Notes: generated by a model from the letters alone, not told the origin. Numbered from the stretch's first letter, positions 40,015 to 51,624 are shown. The stretch: DNA of 64,000 bases from Phytophthora colocasiae (GCA_018806915.1 JAGKQI010000028.1:620001-684000); one strand, 5' to 3'. Numbers and translations are program-made.

Positions 40015-41543
40015 TGTGGTGAAGTGGATTCAAATCAAACCGGATACGACGCAGAACGACCACGATGATGGGTGACGTGCGACAGTGGTGCTACGATAAG
40101 GACAGGTCCCTGGAACGGGGTACCTATTCTAGGGCGGACCCTAAGTTAGGACTCACTTGGCCTAGCTGACCTACGTTCGGATCCCACAGTTCTAAGTGCG
40201 GATCCGGTGGTCCTAAGTGCGGATCCGGCAGTCTTAAGTGCGGATCCGGCAGTCCTTAAGTGCGGATCCGGCGGTCTTAAGTGCGGATCCGGCAGTCTTA
40301 AGTGCGGATCCGGCAGTCTTAAGTGCGGATCCGGCGGTCTTAAGTGCGGATCCGGCAGTCTTAAGTGCGGATCCCGTGGTCCTAAGTGCGGATCCTTCAA
40401 ACCCAAGATCCTCGGATCCTGAAGCCGGATCCCCAAGATCCAAGATCCCGAGATCCAGATCCAGGATCCTCGGATCCCGAAGCCGGATCCCCAAGATCCA
40501 AGATCCCGAGATCCAGATCCAGGATCCTCGGATCCCGAAGCCGGATCCCCAAGATCCAAGATCCCGAGATCCAGATCCAAGATCCTCGGATCCTGAAGCC
40601 GGATCCCCAAGATCCAAGATCCCGAGATCCAGATCCAAGATCCTCGGATCCTGAAGCCGGATCCCCAAGATCCAAGATCCCGAGATCCAGATCCAAGATC
40701 CTCGGATCCTGAAGTCGGATCCCCAAGATCCAAGATCCAGAGATCCAGATCCAGGATCCTCGGATCCTGAAGTCGGATCCTCGGATCCTGAAGCTGGATC
40801 CCCGGATCCGAACTCGGATCCTCAAGATCCAAGACATCGACATAGTGGAGAAGTTGCAGGAGAGCCAGCATGATCTAAGATAGAGATTTGCGATGGGCAA
40901 GATAGGGTACAGGATGAGGAACTGGATAACCATAAATCAGAGAGTCGAATTTACCTTCTAGTGCGCAAGTGGTTTTCCTCAGGGCTCACCAAGGGAAGAG
41001 GATAGCGTATTGGCCTCCCCTTAGTGTTCCTGCAAGTCACTACGCACACCTAGCTACAGCTAAGACCGGATCCCCGATTTGGCCGGCTTACCTTACGCTA
41101 GTGAAGACCCCGGATCCAACGGTGTTGATTGCTTAACCGTAGGATCCCTCGACCTCTCAACACCCTCAAGATCAACCGCTACAGGAGGCGGCAAGCAAGA
41201 CAGTAAAGGAAAGGAAAAGGAGCCCCACACCCACCAAGGCAACCCCGGATCCAAGGATCCACAAGATCTTCGAGTCCAAGACCAAGATCCCCCCAACCAG
41301 GACCTGTGTGCAGGAATACCCACGCAAGTCCAACCTCCCAAGTCCCCGCCAAGGACGTTCAAGCCCTCACGCCTGTGTACAGTCTCCCGTTTCTGAGAGA
41401 GCAGATCCCGCCCACTGACGGGTACACAAGGTGAGCCTCAGCAACCCCCACGGTTATCGGAGTACCCCCTCCGTTAGTCAGTGTCTGGGCGCCGTGTGTG
41501 AACGTTGGATCCCTGCTCATTCCAGCGGATCCACTACACCACA
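40015..41543 (+). repeat. B2 5' LTR (1529 bp)
   Basis: TGTGGTGAAG to CTACACCACA. About 53 bp longer than its partner (51625-53100) owing to repeat number. Reverse-complement relationship to the B1 LTRs. Confidence 0.95.
40190..40820. repeat. 21-bp and 58-bp GGATCC tandem arrays in B2 5' LTR
   Basis: First about nine units of GCGGATCCGGCAGTCTTAAGT (21-22 bp, 40199-40400). Then six or more 58-bp units marked by CTCGGATCC at 40411, 40469, 40527, 40585, 40643, 40701 and 40759. Spacing is exactly 58 each time. Confidence 0.92.
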
Positions 41544-41544
41544 A

Positions 41545-41569
41545 TGGTGCGCGTGCCCGGATTCGAACC
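41545..41569 (+). other. B2 primer-binding site, 25 nt with T-loop
   Basis: TGGTGCGCGTGCCCGGATTC plus GAACC. The complement reads as a tRNA 3' end: T-loop TTCGAAT, acceptor strand, CCA. Unusually long match compared with the common 18 nt. tRNA identity not determined. Confidence 0.85.
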
Positions 41570-41571
41570 GA

Positions 41572-43860
41572 GGATATCACCGTGAGTCCAAAGAAACTGT
41601 ACAAGTGAAGGAAGAACCGGGAGAAGAAGTGCCGACGGTCGTTGGATCGCCGTCAGCACCGCTGAACGCTAGATCCACGGATCGACGGAGCCCTGGGAGG
41701 AGCTCTGTCGACAGGAAGGAGGCGAGTCTGGCAACAGACTCGGAAGAAAAACCTCCCCCTCCTCCCCAGGTCCCTTCGGGGACCCCCGCGGATCGGAACG
41801 CGAGTTCTGATCCGCCGGGTGGGGATTCAGCGGCGAAAGCTGTTGGATCTTCATCCACCACCACCACCGCGCAGATCTCAGGTGGTAAAACGTCGAAGAA
41901 GAAGACGAAGACTGCGCGGAAGAAGCTGAGGGCACCAGGATCGGATGTCGACGAGAAGCCGGTGGTGAAATCGGAGTGGTCGTCGACCCAGCTGGAGGCT
42001 TCGTATCGCCGGATCGCGCTCGAGGACTTCCTCCGGGAAGACCCTGTGATGAGGATCCTACAACCCCAGTTGGTTGGATCCCTCACCGGCCCGATCGCGG
42101 CACCGGCTCAGTCTACGAACAGTTTGGACAGCGCTTTGGATCTCCTACGCCTGCTCGAAGAAGCTGGTTTTGCTGCGGGTGTTTTCGACGCGGATACCCT
42201 CTTCCGCTTGGATCACGACAGGATCCGCATCGCAGCGGCCTCGCTCTTCAGCCGACTGAAGCCCCTCGTCGGTGAGCGACGAGTGATCCGAGATCCGATG
42301 TCCAAGCTGGCGCAGTCCCCAGAGTACCAGACAGGATCCTCGCGATACGCTTCGGCGGAGTCCGAAGCAGGATCCGACAGCTCGTCGGAACCCCGACGTA
42401 TGGCACTCGGCCCTACAGGTGCTGCGATGTTGGCAGCCCGTATGCCAACTGATGTCCCGGATGCCAAGCCAGCGCGAACGCGGGACACCTCGCGTGATCA
42501 ACCCCGTGCCATGGATCCGCCGCATGCATCCACCAAGGGACTGCAAGCCTACTTCCAATCAGCCATGGACAAGTTCTTGAAGGAGCGGCAGATGACTACG
42601 GTCCCAAGAGCCACGACGCGCGCTTCGGATCCTGTATATCGGGACGTCGAGATGGAGTCAGTAGGATCACACCCCGAGAACTGGGAGTATGACCCTGACG
42701 ACCTTGACGGATTGGCTCTCCGGCGTACGGCGACGACCACTGCTGCATCTGTTACGGCAGGATCCAGCACGATTCAACGGATCCGGATTTCTGCGATATC
42801 GGACCTGAAGGAGTTCACGGGCAAGGAGCACGACGAGGAACGAGCAAGATCATGGATTAGTAAAGTCAAGTCAGCCTTCACGAGAGATCAAGCATCGGAT
42901 GAAGAAAAGTGCCTTACCTTCGGAGATCTCCTCACAGGTCCAGCGCGAAACTGGTACAGACAACTCAGTCGATCCACAAGGCTGAAGTGGAGTGATCTGC
43001 TGAAAGCCTTCCAGACGCAGTACTGCGGCCTCGGAGTCTCGGTGGCGTGGCAATACTACCACGCCCGCAAGAGATCCGATGAGTCGCCACTGGAATACCT
43101 GTACCGGTTGAACGTAGCCGGCCTTCGTGCGAGAGTGATGATCAAGGATGGAGATGCCAAAGCTCGCCGCGAGCACGTCGAACACTTCATCGAGACGCTC
43201 GGGGATGCGGATCTGGCAGACCAACTGACATTAATCCGACTTGCGGACGCGGATCAACTCGAAGACGTACTGCGGGCCCGAGATCGCGCGAGATCCAGAC
43301 AGAAGAAGCCGTCGTCGGGATCCAGCAAGTTCCGGCCGAAGACCACGACGGCCCCGCAGCCAACCGGTCCAACGCGTGCGATCCGTTCCATGCAAGTTGT
43401 AGAATCGGAGGGATCCGACTCCGAGGACTCCGGATCCGACGGTGAGCTTCGCAGAGCATACGTAGCAGCCTCGAGTGAGCGACCGATTGCCTCGACGACA
43501 GCCGGATCGACAGAGACCAAGACAGGAACTTCGGATCCTAAGAAGGATCCGGATCCAACCCAAGCCAGCTCGGATCCAGTGCCACAGGATCGTAGACCGC
43601 GTTTTTCTAACGAAGGGCAACGCTGCTCGCACTGCGGATCCAGGAAACATTCGGATCTTGGCTGTTGGAAGCGTCTCACCTGCCAGAAGTGCGGCAAGAG
43701 GGGTCATCCGTCGGATCGCTGCTTCTTCGTATGTCGCGGCTGCGGAGAACTTCATGATCACGGCAAGTGCCAGATGGAGGAGTTCTACAACCTCATCCGA
43801 CAGTGGTTCGATCCAAGTAAGCACATGCTTCCAGAAGCTGCCGAGAAGATGTTAAACTAG
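41572..43860 (+). CDS. gag: B2 Gag with three zinc knuckles
   Basis: Same protein as B1 Gag (YHRESKETVQVKEEPGEE ... MLN-stop), uninterrupted. The start is unclear: the ATG overlapping the primer-binding site (41544) is out of frame here because the segment between it and TATCACCG is 5 nt shorter than in B1. The frame is open back into the LTR but lacks an ATG until about residue 205 of that frame. Either initiation is non-AUG or this copy lost its start. Gag domain and CSHCGSRKHSDLGC, CQKCGKRGHPSDRC and CRGCGELHDHGKC are all kept. Confidence 0.82.
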   Translation, partial: GYHRESKETVQVKEEPGEEVPTVVGSPSAPLNARSTDRRSPGRSSVDRKEASLATDSEEKPPPPPQVPSGTPADRNASSDPPGGDSAAKAVGSSSTTTTAQISGGKTSKKKTKTARKKLRAPGSDVDEKPVVKSEWSSTQLEASYRRIALEDFLREDPVMRILQPQLVGSLTGPIAAPAQSTNSLDSALDLLRLLEEAGFAAGVFDADTLFRLDHDRIRIAAASLFSRLKPLVGERRVIRDPMSKLAQSPEYQTGSSRYASAESEAGSDSSSEPRRMALGPTGAAMLAARMPTDVPDAKPARTRDTSRDQPRAMDPPHASTKGLQAYFQSAMDKFLKERQMTTVPRATTRASDPVYRDVEMESVGSHPENWEYDPDDLDGLALRRTATTTAASVTAGSSTIQRIRISAISDLKEFTGKEHDEERARSWISKVKSAFTRDQASDEEKCLTFGDLLTGPARNWYRQLSRSTRLKWSDLLKAFQTQYCGLGVSVAWQYYHARKRSDESPLEYLYRLNVAGLRARVMIKDGDAKARREHVEHFIETLGDADLADQLTLIRLADADQLEDVLRARDRARSRQKKPSSGSSKFRPKTTTAPQPTGPTRAIRSMQVVESEGSDSEDSGSDGELRRAYVAASSERPIASTTAGSTETKTGTSDPKKDPDPTQASSDPVPQDRRPRFSNEGQRCSHCGSRKHSDLGCWKRLTCQKCGKRGHPSDRCFFVCRGCGELHDHGKCQMEEFYNLIRQWFDPSKHMLPEAAEKMLN

Positions 43861-43899
43861 AACGCTCGCCGGGTTTGAATCCGGTACGAGACGAGCGTT
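43851..43899 (+). promoter_or_regulatory. -1 ribosomal frameshift signal, B2 gag/pro
   Basis: G TTA AAC at 43851-43857 (codons ATG TTA AAC), gag stop TAG 43858-43860, stem AACGCTCG 43861-43868 / CGAGCGTT 43892-43899 enclosing CCGG...CCGG. The -1 frame is open from 43821 through the site into protease (codons after the slip: AAA CTA GAA CGC TCG). Identical to B1. Confidence 0.77.
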
Positions 43900-46229
43900 C
43901 AACGTCTTACATCTATGCATATGTGAACAAGAAGGCCATGGATCAAGTTAGCAACAAGCGAACGAATCTATTGGATAATACATGTGAACTTCATGGGAAA
44001 CGTACGGCTAGAGTTGCAAGCTTCCGCTCTACAGACGATGAATACCAGAGATCCGAGATCGCCATGTCCTTGGATCTCATGCCTGGAGAGTCACGCGGGT
44101 ACTGGAAGTACCATGTCCCCAGCAAACACTTCAAGCAGGCCAAGGCAACGTGCAAGATCAACAATGCCAAGTCCACCGTGCTTCTTGACTCGGGATCCGA
44201 GGTGTCGATCATCGATGCCGCCTTTGCTCGTAAGGTTGGATCCCAGATCGACACTAGTCAAACACAAGAATGCCTCGGAATTGGTGAGCAGCTGTACATT
44301 GCAGCAGGCAAAACAAGGATCAAGGTTACCTTGGCTGGATACTTGGTATACGTCTGCGATGTCTGGGTCGGCGAGGATCTTCCACCCGACTGCGACGCGA
44401 TCCTCGGTATGGACTTCATGGTACCAGCCGGGATCCGACTCGACTTGGGCGACGGATCCGTGTGCTTGCATGACGAGATCCGTGTGCGCCTCCATGGACG
44501 ACGGCAGATCTTCAGCGGCCGGGCCCGCCCGCTACTCCTCCAAGAAGGCATACGGCTGGAACCCGGCGAGATCTTCGAGCATCCGGATCGGATCCATCTC
44601 AAGGAGTACGAGAAGCTGTGGCTACGCAGAGGCAAGCAATGGATACCAACGTTAGCTCAAGGTCCAGGCAAGATCCGCTATCTACAACTTACCAATGTCG
44701 GTGAGAAAGCGGTCTCCCTCAACCACAATGAGGAGATCGGCATGTGGCTGGCCGGGGATCACGTTCCTCGCACCCCGGGCTTCATTTCCGTCGGATCCCG
44801 GCGCTACAACGAGTGGCAGAACCTTGCCATGAGCGCCACGACGGAGATCCCACCGCCACCGCGTCCGAAGGAGCCTTGGGAGCTTGAGCCGGCGGTGGAT
44901 CGGCCGAAGTACGCAGAGCCGAAGGGGATCTTGAAGCGCCCTGTCCACACCGCTGTCGTGTCACGCCGCCCCGGCTCGCCACCTACGTCGGACCGGATCC
45001 TTGAAGGAACGGTCGACTGGCGAGACAGGATCCAGTCCGACGGATCCGATCCGACGACGTCTAGGCTCCAAGCGCACCGCCGTGTCCGATTTGGACCAGA
45101 GGCCGCAAAGGATGCTGCGCCAGACTCGTCGGATCGAGGGGCGTCCTCACACGCCCGGATCCGAGATCCACAGGCTCAAGGATCCTCCGGATCCTCTTCA
45201 GCTTGTCTGATTGAAGATCCGGCAACGTGTACCGTCTCTGGCCAGAGACTGGACGCCACCGTTGAGGATCGGCAGCACGTCCGTGCGACGGGCGACGACC
45301 ATCACTCCGACAAATCAGTCGGAGATGACGTTTTGGGGCGCCCTGGGGCGAATATGAATGCCCCGCTGCTGAGGTCGGTATGGACATGCAGCGCGAGGCG
45401 AGGCGCGTCTAACGAGCCATCGCACGCCTCCAACGGAGCTCTAGAAGCCGAAGGGACCTTGTCGACGCGCCTCCTTGAAGATCCGGAGGGCTGCCCCGTC
45501 TCTGCGCAGAGCCGGGACAATGATGTCGAAGGGTCGCCCCGTAATCATGAGACAGGTGACCATCACTCAGATGGCACAGTCGGATCCAAGTTTTCGGAGT
45601 GCCCTGAAGCTCACAGGAATGCCCTGGAGCTCGGGGAGCGCTCATTAGACGCGCCTGGTCAAGACCTTTCCAATGAGGTACCCCACGCCCCCCACCGACG
45701 CCTACAAGCAAAGTCGGATCCCAACCTGACACAGGTTGAAGATCGGTGTCGCGTATGCGACAGGGGTCAAGGACGGGGCAGGCCTGAACGGTCGTCTGAT
45801 TCCGCACTTAGTGGGGATCTGAGCCCCTCATATTCACACGAATACGAGCGAGCGGCGGGGACGACCAGCAGGAAGGGCGCCGCCGATTGCAAGACACCCA
45901 GGGCGATCTACGCGTGTACCGAGGGTGCTACGGATGCGCCTCCGCAAGACGAAGATGATGGTGCGCGCCAAGGCAAGATTGAAGACTCAGGGGCGCCAGG
46001 GGATCCGGATCAAGGCGCTACGGCACAAGAAGAGCTGGACCAAGGGGCGGCGACGTACGTGGACGCGGCGAAGACCCCAGAAGACGATCCGAGAACTGGA
46101 CGTGGTGCGCCGAAGGGTGATCCTGCTGTTGGATCCAGTTTGGAAGCAGGGAGCGAAGTCGGAAAGACCTGCCGAGGGAGGTGCCGCTCGTGGACCGGAT
46201 CCGGCCACAAGAAGGCTGGATCCGGGTAG
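43854..46229 (+). pseudogene. pol: B2 protease and linker, ends by 1-nt insertion
   Basis: Protease LLDSGSEVSIIDAAFA and AILGMDFMV intact, followed by the long DP/SD/GS-rich linker. Relative to B1 one extra A near 46163 (GGAAAGACC against GGAAGACT) shifts the frame, so the frame ends at 46229 while RT lies in the next frame. Without it, protease to chromodomain would be one polyprotein of over 2100 residues. The linker has no recognised domain; many residues are forced by GGATCC motifs. Confidence 0.83.
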
Positions 46230-49200
46230 CCATGTAACAGCCAGTGATCCGCCCAGAGTGGAGACAAGTGAGGATCCGTCACCGGCGTCAGGACATGGAT
46301 ATCACAAGTTCGCCTCAGACAAGGATCTCTTTTTTGGATCCCGACCGGATCTCATGGCTGAGTCCCAGCCGGATCTCGAGGTTGGTGCCCGGCCGGATCC
46401 TGGATCCGCAGAAGATCACGCCGACGATGGAGTGTTTGTCCACGAGAATGGCGGATCCTACGCGGAGGATCTCGAGAAGGAAATGGCGGTGTTGCCAGAG
46501 GTTGTGACGGCGACGGTCGAAGTGAAGATCGAGGATCTCCAAGTGGAGGATCCAGCCTCCAACACACCTGAGGAGATCCAACGATTGGCGAATGAGATCT
46601 GGAAATACAAGCACTTGTTAATTGGGAAGGGTAATGCCCTGCCCCCTCCTGCCGTGGGCGCGATCTGCGATATTGACGTGGGAGACGCGAAGCCAATTGC
46701 CCAGCGAGTGCGTAAGGTGGCGCCGCAGTATCGCGAGAAGCTCTCGGATCTGATCAAGGGATTGTTGCAAGCGAAGATCATCCAAGTCTCTACGTCACCA
46801 TGGGTCTCGCCAATTGTCGTGATCATCAAGAAGAATGGCGTTGACATCAGGCTCTGCATCGATTACAGGCTGGTGAATAGCTTGACAAGGCTGATGGTAT
46901 ATCCTATGCCTCTCATCAATGATCTACTGGAGGATCTCGACGCCGTGTTGTGGTACTGTTCTCTCGTTATGGCTAGTGGTTTTTGGGTCGTCTCTATGAC
47001 GGATCGCGCAAGAGCCATCTCGGCATTTATCACCCCGTTCGGATTGTTTGAGTGGAACCGGGTGCCGTTTGGTCTCAAGAATGCTCCGCAGATCTACCAG
47101 CGTTTGTTGGACAACGCCCTCTATGGGTTCCTACGGATCCCGCCCACGACCGGATCCGGATCCGCATTGGATCTTTTCCGAGATGGGATCCCGGAGACGA
47201 ATGGTGAACCGTCCGTGCTTGGACGAAGATCGTACATCGACGACATCTTAGTGACCGCCGGATCCTGGGATCACCTGTGTGAGCGAGTACATTTACTGCT
47301 GGAAGCCTGTGACAAGTGGAACCTGTCGATTAGCGTGGCCAAGAGTTTCTGGGGTCTGAAGAAGGTCGATTACCTGGGACACCGAGTGTCTAGCGAAGGA
47401 CTAGAGGCACATCCGAAGGACCGAGAAGCGCTGGTGGATCTTGCGTTCCCGAGATCGCTGCGCGCTATGCAATCTTTCCTGGGTAGCCTAAACTACTACG
47501 CTCGATTCATCGAGGACATGGCGGTCTACGCGTCGGTACTCTACGAACTGAGGGAGGTCGACTTCGCGGAGTTAAGGTCCAGCCGCAAGATCCTGCAGCC
47601 AACCGACTCTGTGATCAAGGATCCCGAGGACCCGTCGAGCCCGAGAGATCCGGATGAGAAGTGGATCCGTGCTTCAGCCGCCTTCGAGGCCCTGAAGAGG
47701 AAGATCGCTATGACTCCTACGCTTCGGCATTTCGATCCCGACAAGCAACCGGTGGTGATTGTCTACGCCAGTGAATGGGCCATCTCAGCTTCCCTGACGC
47801 AGGATCACGATGGAATCTACATGCCGGTGATGTTCGTTAGCAGATCCCTGAAACCGAACGAAGTGAACTATGGGATCGTAGAGAAGGAGGTGCTGGCCTT
47901 GCTAAGGATCCTGGATCTCGGATATTCCATGTTGGTTGGACGACGGATCCGGGTCCTAACCAGGCACTCTACCCTCCGGTGGTTGTTCCGTTCTACCGGA
48001 CTACAAGGAAGGTTGGGCCAATGGGCGGCGCTGTTATCGCCTTGGGCTTTGGAGATCACGAAGTGCACGAAAGGGGAGGACGAGATCCTCGGATCCCTTG
48101 CCGCAAGTATCACCCCGAGATCCGAGGTGGATCAAGCTCTAGTGAACATCGCCCCGAGGAAAGAGCCACGCCGAGCGATCCAGATGCCAGTACCGACCGT
48201 AGGACCGGAGGAAGAGTTGTGGGTGGTTAGTTTCGACGGATCCGCCAGGGTGAAACGTGGCGGAGGATCCTTCAGCGCGATCGTCTGGAAGTTACCTGAA
48301 TGGAGGGTGACTAAGGCAGCATCTCGATATGCAGAGAACCTGACAGTCAACGAAGCAGAGTATAACGGACTTCTATTATGTTTCGAGTTACTCGAGGATC
48401 TGGCTAAGGGGCGACTTGTTATCTGCGGAGATTCGAATCTGGTGATCCGCCAGATGCGCGGCGAGATCGACTGTAAAGCGCCGGCCCTGACGTTACTGAG
48501 ACAGAAGGCGCTAATGCGGCTTCGGGATTGGCCGGATCACGACCTGCTACATGTGAAGCGAGCGTGGAACGCAAGCGCCGACAGCTTGGCCAGTGCAGCA
48601 TTGCAACGAGAGAGCGGGACTACAGTCGACCAAGGGGCGGACCACGAGGATCTCGTCACTTTGAATCGGTTAGATGAGATTCTGACCTCGGGATCCGAGG
48701 ATCCGACACCACGGATCAGTGCAGTGGCTACTCGAAGACAAGCCAGAGAAGGGCGACCCCGAGTACTCGACGAGGAGTCCGTGCAACGGCTGAGGATCGA
48801 CCGGATCCGACAAGCCCAAGACGAAGAAACATGGATCTTCAACCTGAAGTCGTTCCTGCGGGGACAGCTGACGGATCTGACTGCGGCCGAAGCCAAAACG
48901 TGCCGTCTGCTAGCAGACAATTTCGAGTTGGACGAGGATGAGCTGTTGTTCTATTGCACGCCGTCACGAAGGGCCGAAGCCGATCGAGATGGATTATTAC
49001 GACTGGTTATACCGGAGACGCTCCAGGCGGACCTGCTGCATCACTATCATAGCAGTCTAGAAGGAGGACATCAAGGGATCGGCCGTACGTACCAGAGGAT
49101 CAAGGACCACTTCTACTGGAGAGGACTTTTCAGATCCGTGCAGCAATTTGTCGGTGAATGCGTGGATTGTGAGACGGGCAAGGGGCGACCTACGATCCGT

Positions 49201-50412
49201 GGAGTGTCGCCAGGCAACATTCAAGCCACCTACCCGTTTCAGGTGATCGCCATGGATCATATACCCTCGCTACCAAGATCCAAGAACGGGAACACCGAAC
49301 TTCTAGTATGGGTGGACCTCTTCACTGGTTACGTGATCGTCAATGCTAATAACTCACGCACAGCTCAAGCTGTGGCGGAGTCCTATGAGATCTGTGTGTT
49401 TCGTCGTTTCGGCGCCAGCCAGGTGATCCGGCACGACCGAGAACCCGGGTTCATGTCCGACTTTTTCCGTGCTTTCAACCGGATCCTAGGCCAGCGCCAG
49501 AGAGCCACTATGGCTTATCGACCACAGTCGAACGGCACGGCTGAACGGATGGTACAGACGATTACTCGAGCAATCAAGATGTATGTTCAGGATCCCGACC
49601 AGAGAGATTGGGACGAGTATGCCGAACGCTTGACCTTTGCTTTGAACACTGCACAAGACCGGACTAGGGGCGACACGCCGTTCTACCTCGCCCATGGCTG
49701 GGATCCCAAGACAACTCTGGAGGCAACACTATCCGTAGGAAGTACCGGATGCCGAGATACCGATCCACGACGCTGGAGGTATAAGATCCAGCGACACTAC
49801 CAACTGGCCAGGGCTGAGGTGAATGACCGCTTGAAGCAGGCGATCTCGGATCGTGCCGACCGGCAGAACGAGGCGGCGACTCAACACTCCATCGAGGCCG
49901 GATCCCAAGTGTGGCTGTTCTTAGACAGAGTCAAGGAAGGGTACGCCAAGAAACTGGCTCACCTGTGGCATGGACCGTTCCGTGTGGCGGAAATGACGAA
50001 CGAGTATGCAGCTCGTTTGGAAATCGTTGGTACAGACTACTACTTGTTTCCGATGGTGCACATCTCCAAGTTGAAGCCTGTCAGGACATTCCCAGACCGA
50101 CCGAAGATCCAGCTGACGGTGGACGAAGCGGATCGCTTAGACTTCGACGAAGCCTTGTTACCGGAGGACAGCTGGGAGCGTGATCTGGAAGACGGCGAGT
50201 TTGAAGTCGAGCGGATCGCGGACGTCCGGACCGGACGACCCACTCGGTATGGCCGGATCCGACGAGAATTCCAAGTTTTCTGGAAGGGGTACGAGGACCC
50301 TACCTGGGTAGATGAAGCAGACCTGAACTGCGGCGCGTTACTGCATGAGTTCCTCCAAGAACGGAGCAAAAGGAACCGATTCCAAGCGATGCAGTCGCAT
50401 GAGGAGGAGTAG
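46166..50412 (+). CDS. pol: B2 RT, dual RNase H, integrase and chromodomain
   Basis: Uninterrupted. RT: GVDIRLCIDYRLVNS, TPFGLFEWNRVPFGLKNAPQ, YIDD near 47233. Degenerate first RNase H (VYASEWAIS, no catalytic Asp). Second RNase H SFDGSARVKRGGG (48233), NEAEYNGLL, CGDSNLVI, NASADSLA complete. Integrase: HHYHSSLEGGHQG ... CVDCETGKG, IAMDHIPS, IRHDREPGF, NGTAERM. Chromodomain at about 50209-50385 (REFQVFWKGYEDPTWVDE). Expected to supply all cDNA synthesis and integration steps if translated; expression is blocked in cis by the upstream shift. Confidence 0.92.
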
Positions 50413-50578
50413 CCGAGGTGGTGGATTTTCTATTGGTGAGGGCGCTCACCAATGTGGAAGAAGAAGACTGGCAGCCTACTGCAAGTGGACGCACTGTGTA
50501 TTTACATGTGAAGAAAAGAAGGGTGACCTCTGAGTGGGGATCGGATGCCAGCTAGGTCGATGCACGATCGCTTAATCG

Positions 50579-51272
50579 GATCTCAGGCGGATCCTTGGGT
50601 TCTGAAGGCGGATCCTTGGGTTCTGAAGTTGGATCCTTGGGTTCTGAAGGCGGATCCTTGGGTTCTGAAGGCGGATCCTTGGGTCCTGAAGGCGGATCCT
50701 TGGGTCCTGAAGGCGGATCCTTGGGTTCTGAAGTTGGATCCTTGGGTCCTGAAGGCGGATCCTTGGGTTCTGAAGTTGGATCCTTGGGTTCTGAAGGCGG
50801 ATCCTTGGGTTTTGAAGACGGATCCTGGGATTTTGAAGCTGGATCCTTGGGTCCAAAGTCGGGATCCTTGGGTCCTGAAGGCGGATCCTGGGGTTTTGGA
50901 ATTGGATCCTTGGGTCCTAAGGCGGGATCCTCGGTTGGATCCTTGGGTTCTGAAGTCGGATCCTTGGGTTTTGAAGTTGGATCCTTGGGTCCTGAGGCGG
51001 GATCCTCGGATCTCCGAGTTGGATCCTTGGGTTCTGAAGTCGGATCCTCGGGTTTTTGAAGTTGGATCCTTGGGTCCTGAGGCGGGATCCTCGGATCTCC
51101 GAGTTGGATCCTTGGGTTCTGAAGTCGGATCCTCGGGTTTTTGAAGTTGGATCCTTGGGTCCTAAGGCGGGATCCTCGGATCTCCGAGTTGGATCCTTGG
51201 GTTCTGAAGTCGGATCCTCGGGCTTTGAAGTTGGATCCTTGGGTTCTGAGTCGGATCCTTGGGTCTTCTGAC
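50579..51272. repeat. 21-bp satellite (about 33 units) inside B2
   Basis: Units of GGATCCTTGGGTTCTGAAGGC with variants at the last bases, about 690 bp. The 21-bp unit keeps both strands open as 7-residue repeats (DPWVLKA on plus, KDPPSEP on minus), which are artefacts. Lies where B1 has the antisense coiled-coil gene. Confidence 0.93.
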
Positions 51273-51341
51273 AATGGGCCTCACTATCGTTTCTTGGAAG
51301 ATTGAAGTTAGAGTGTGCGGATCCTGAGTGAAAAAGCCAGA

Positions 51342-51521
51342 CTGGAGCGAGGCAATGGCATCATATACTGGATCCAGATCTGGAACCGTGGAGTTCGTAG
51401 CCGCAGCGGGGTCGGAAGGAGCTTGGTCACAATGAGGGCAAGGGGGCTGGGCCGCAGAGCGGTCTTGGCCGAAGAACACCGTGGTGTACGCGGAAGAACT
51501 GGCGTCGGCGGACCGATCCAT
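51342..51521 (-). pseudogene. Remnant of the family B antisense gene in B2
   Basis: First ~59 codons conserved with B1 (MDRSADASSSAYTTVFFGQD, then CPHCDQAPSDPA and DLDPVYDAIASLQS). The frame then breaks and runs into the satellite. About 2.9 kb of the B1 gene is missing. Start ATG at 51521 matches 2860 in B1. Confidence 0.85.
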
Positions 51522-51624
51522 TTTCGCTGAAGTGATGATTTGAAGAAGTGACGGATCGGACTGAGAATTTGTATGGGAACGACGTGATGCCGTCGTGCGG
51601 CAACAACCTCGTCCCAGGGGCGAT

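Noticed and set aside
40199..40400. Regular repeats resembling a CRISPR array
   Set aside because: No unique spacers; the units are contiguous, lie in an LTR and are in a eukaryotic context.
40146..40871. Open frames of 100-240 codons in the B LTR arrays (also 2147-2545, 16041-16435, 51907-52428)
   Set aside because: Low-complexity translations of GGATC repeats in several frames at once.
41545..41569. 3' end of a tRNA gene on the minus strand
   Set aside because: Position directly after an LTR identifies it as a primer-binding site; the rest of a tRNA is absent.
43869..43886. tRNA-like T-arm as part of a tRNA gene
   Set aside because: No acceptor, D or anticodon arms around it; it sits in the gag/pro overlap of both B copies.
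50545..51274. Long open frames on both strands across the 21-bp satellite
   Set aside because: The 21-bp unit is a multiple of three and stop-free, so the repeat itself keeps frames open; peptides are pure 7-residue repeats.
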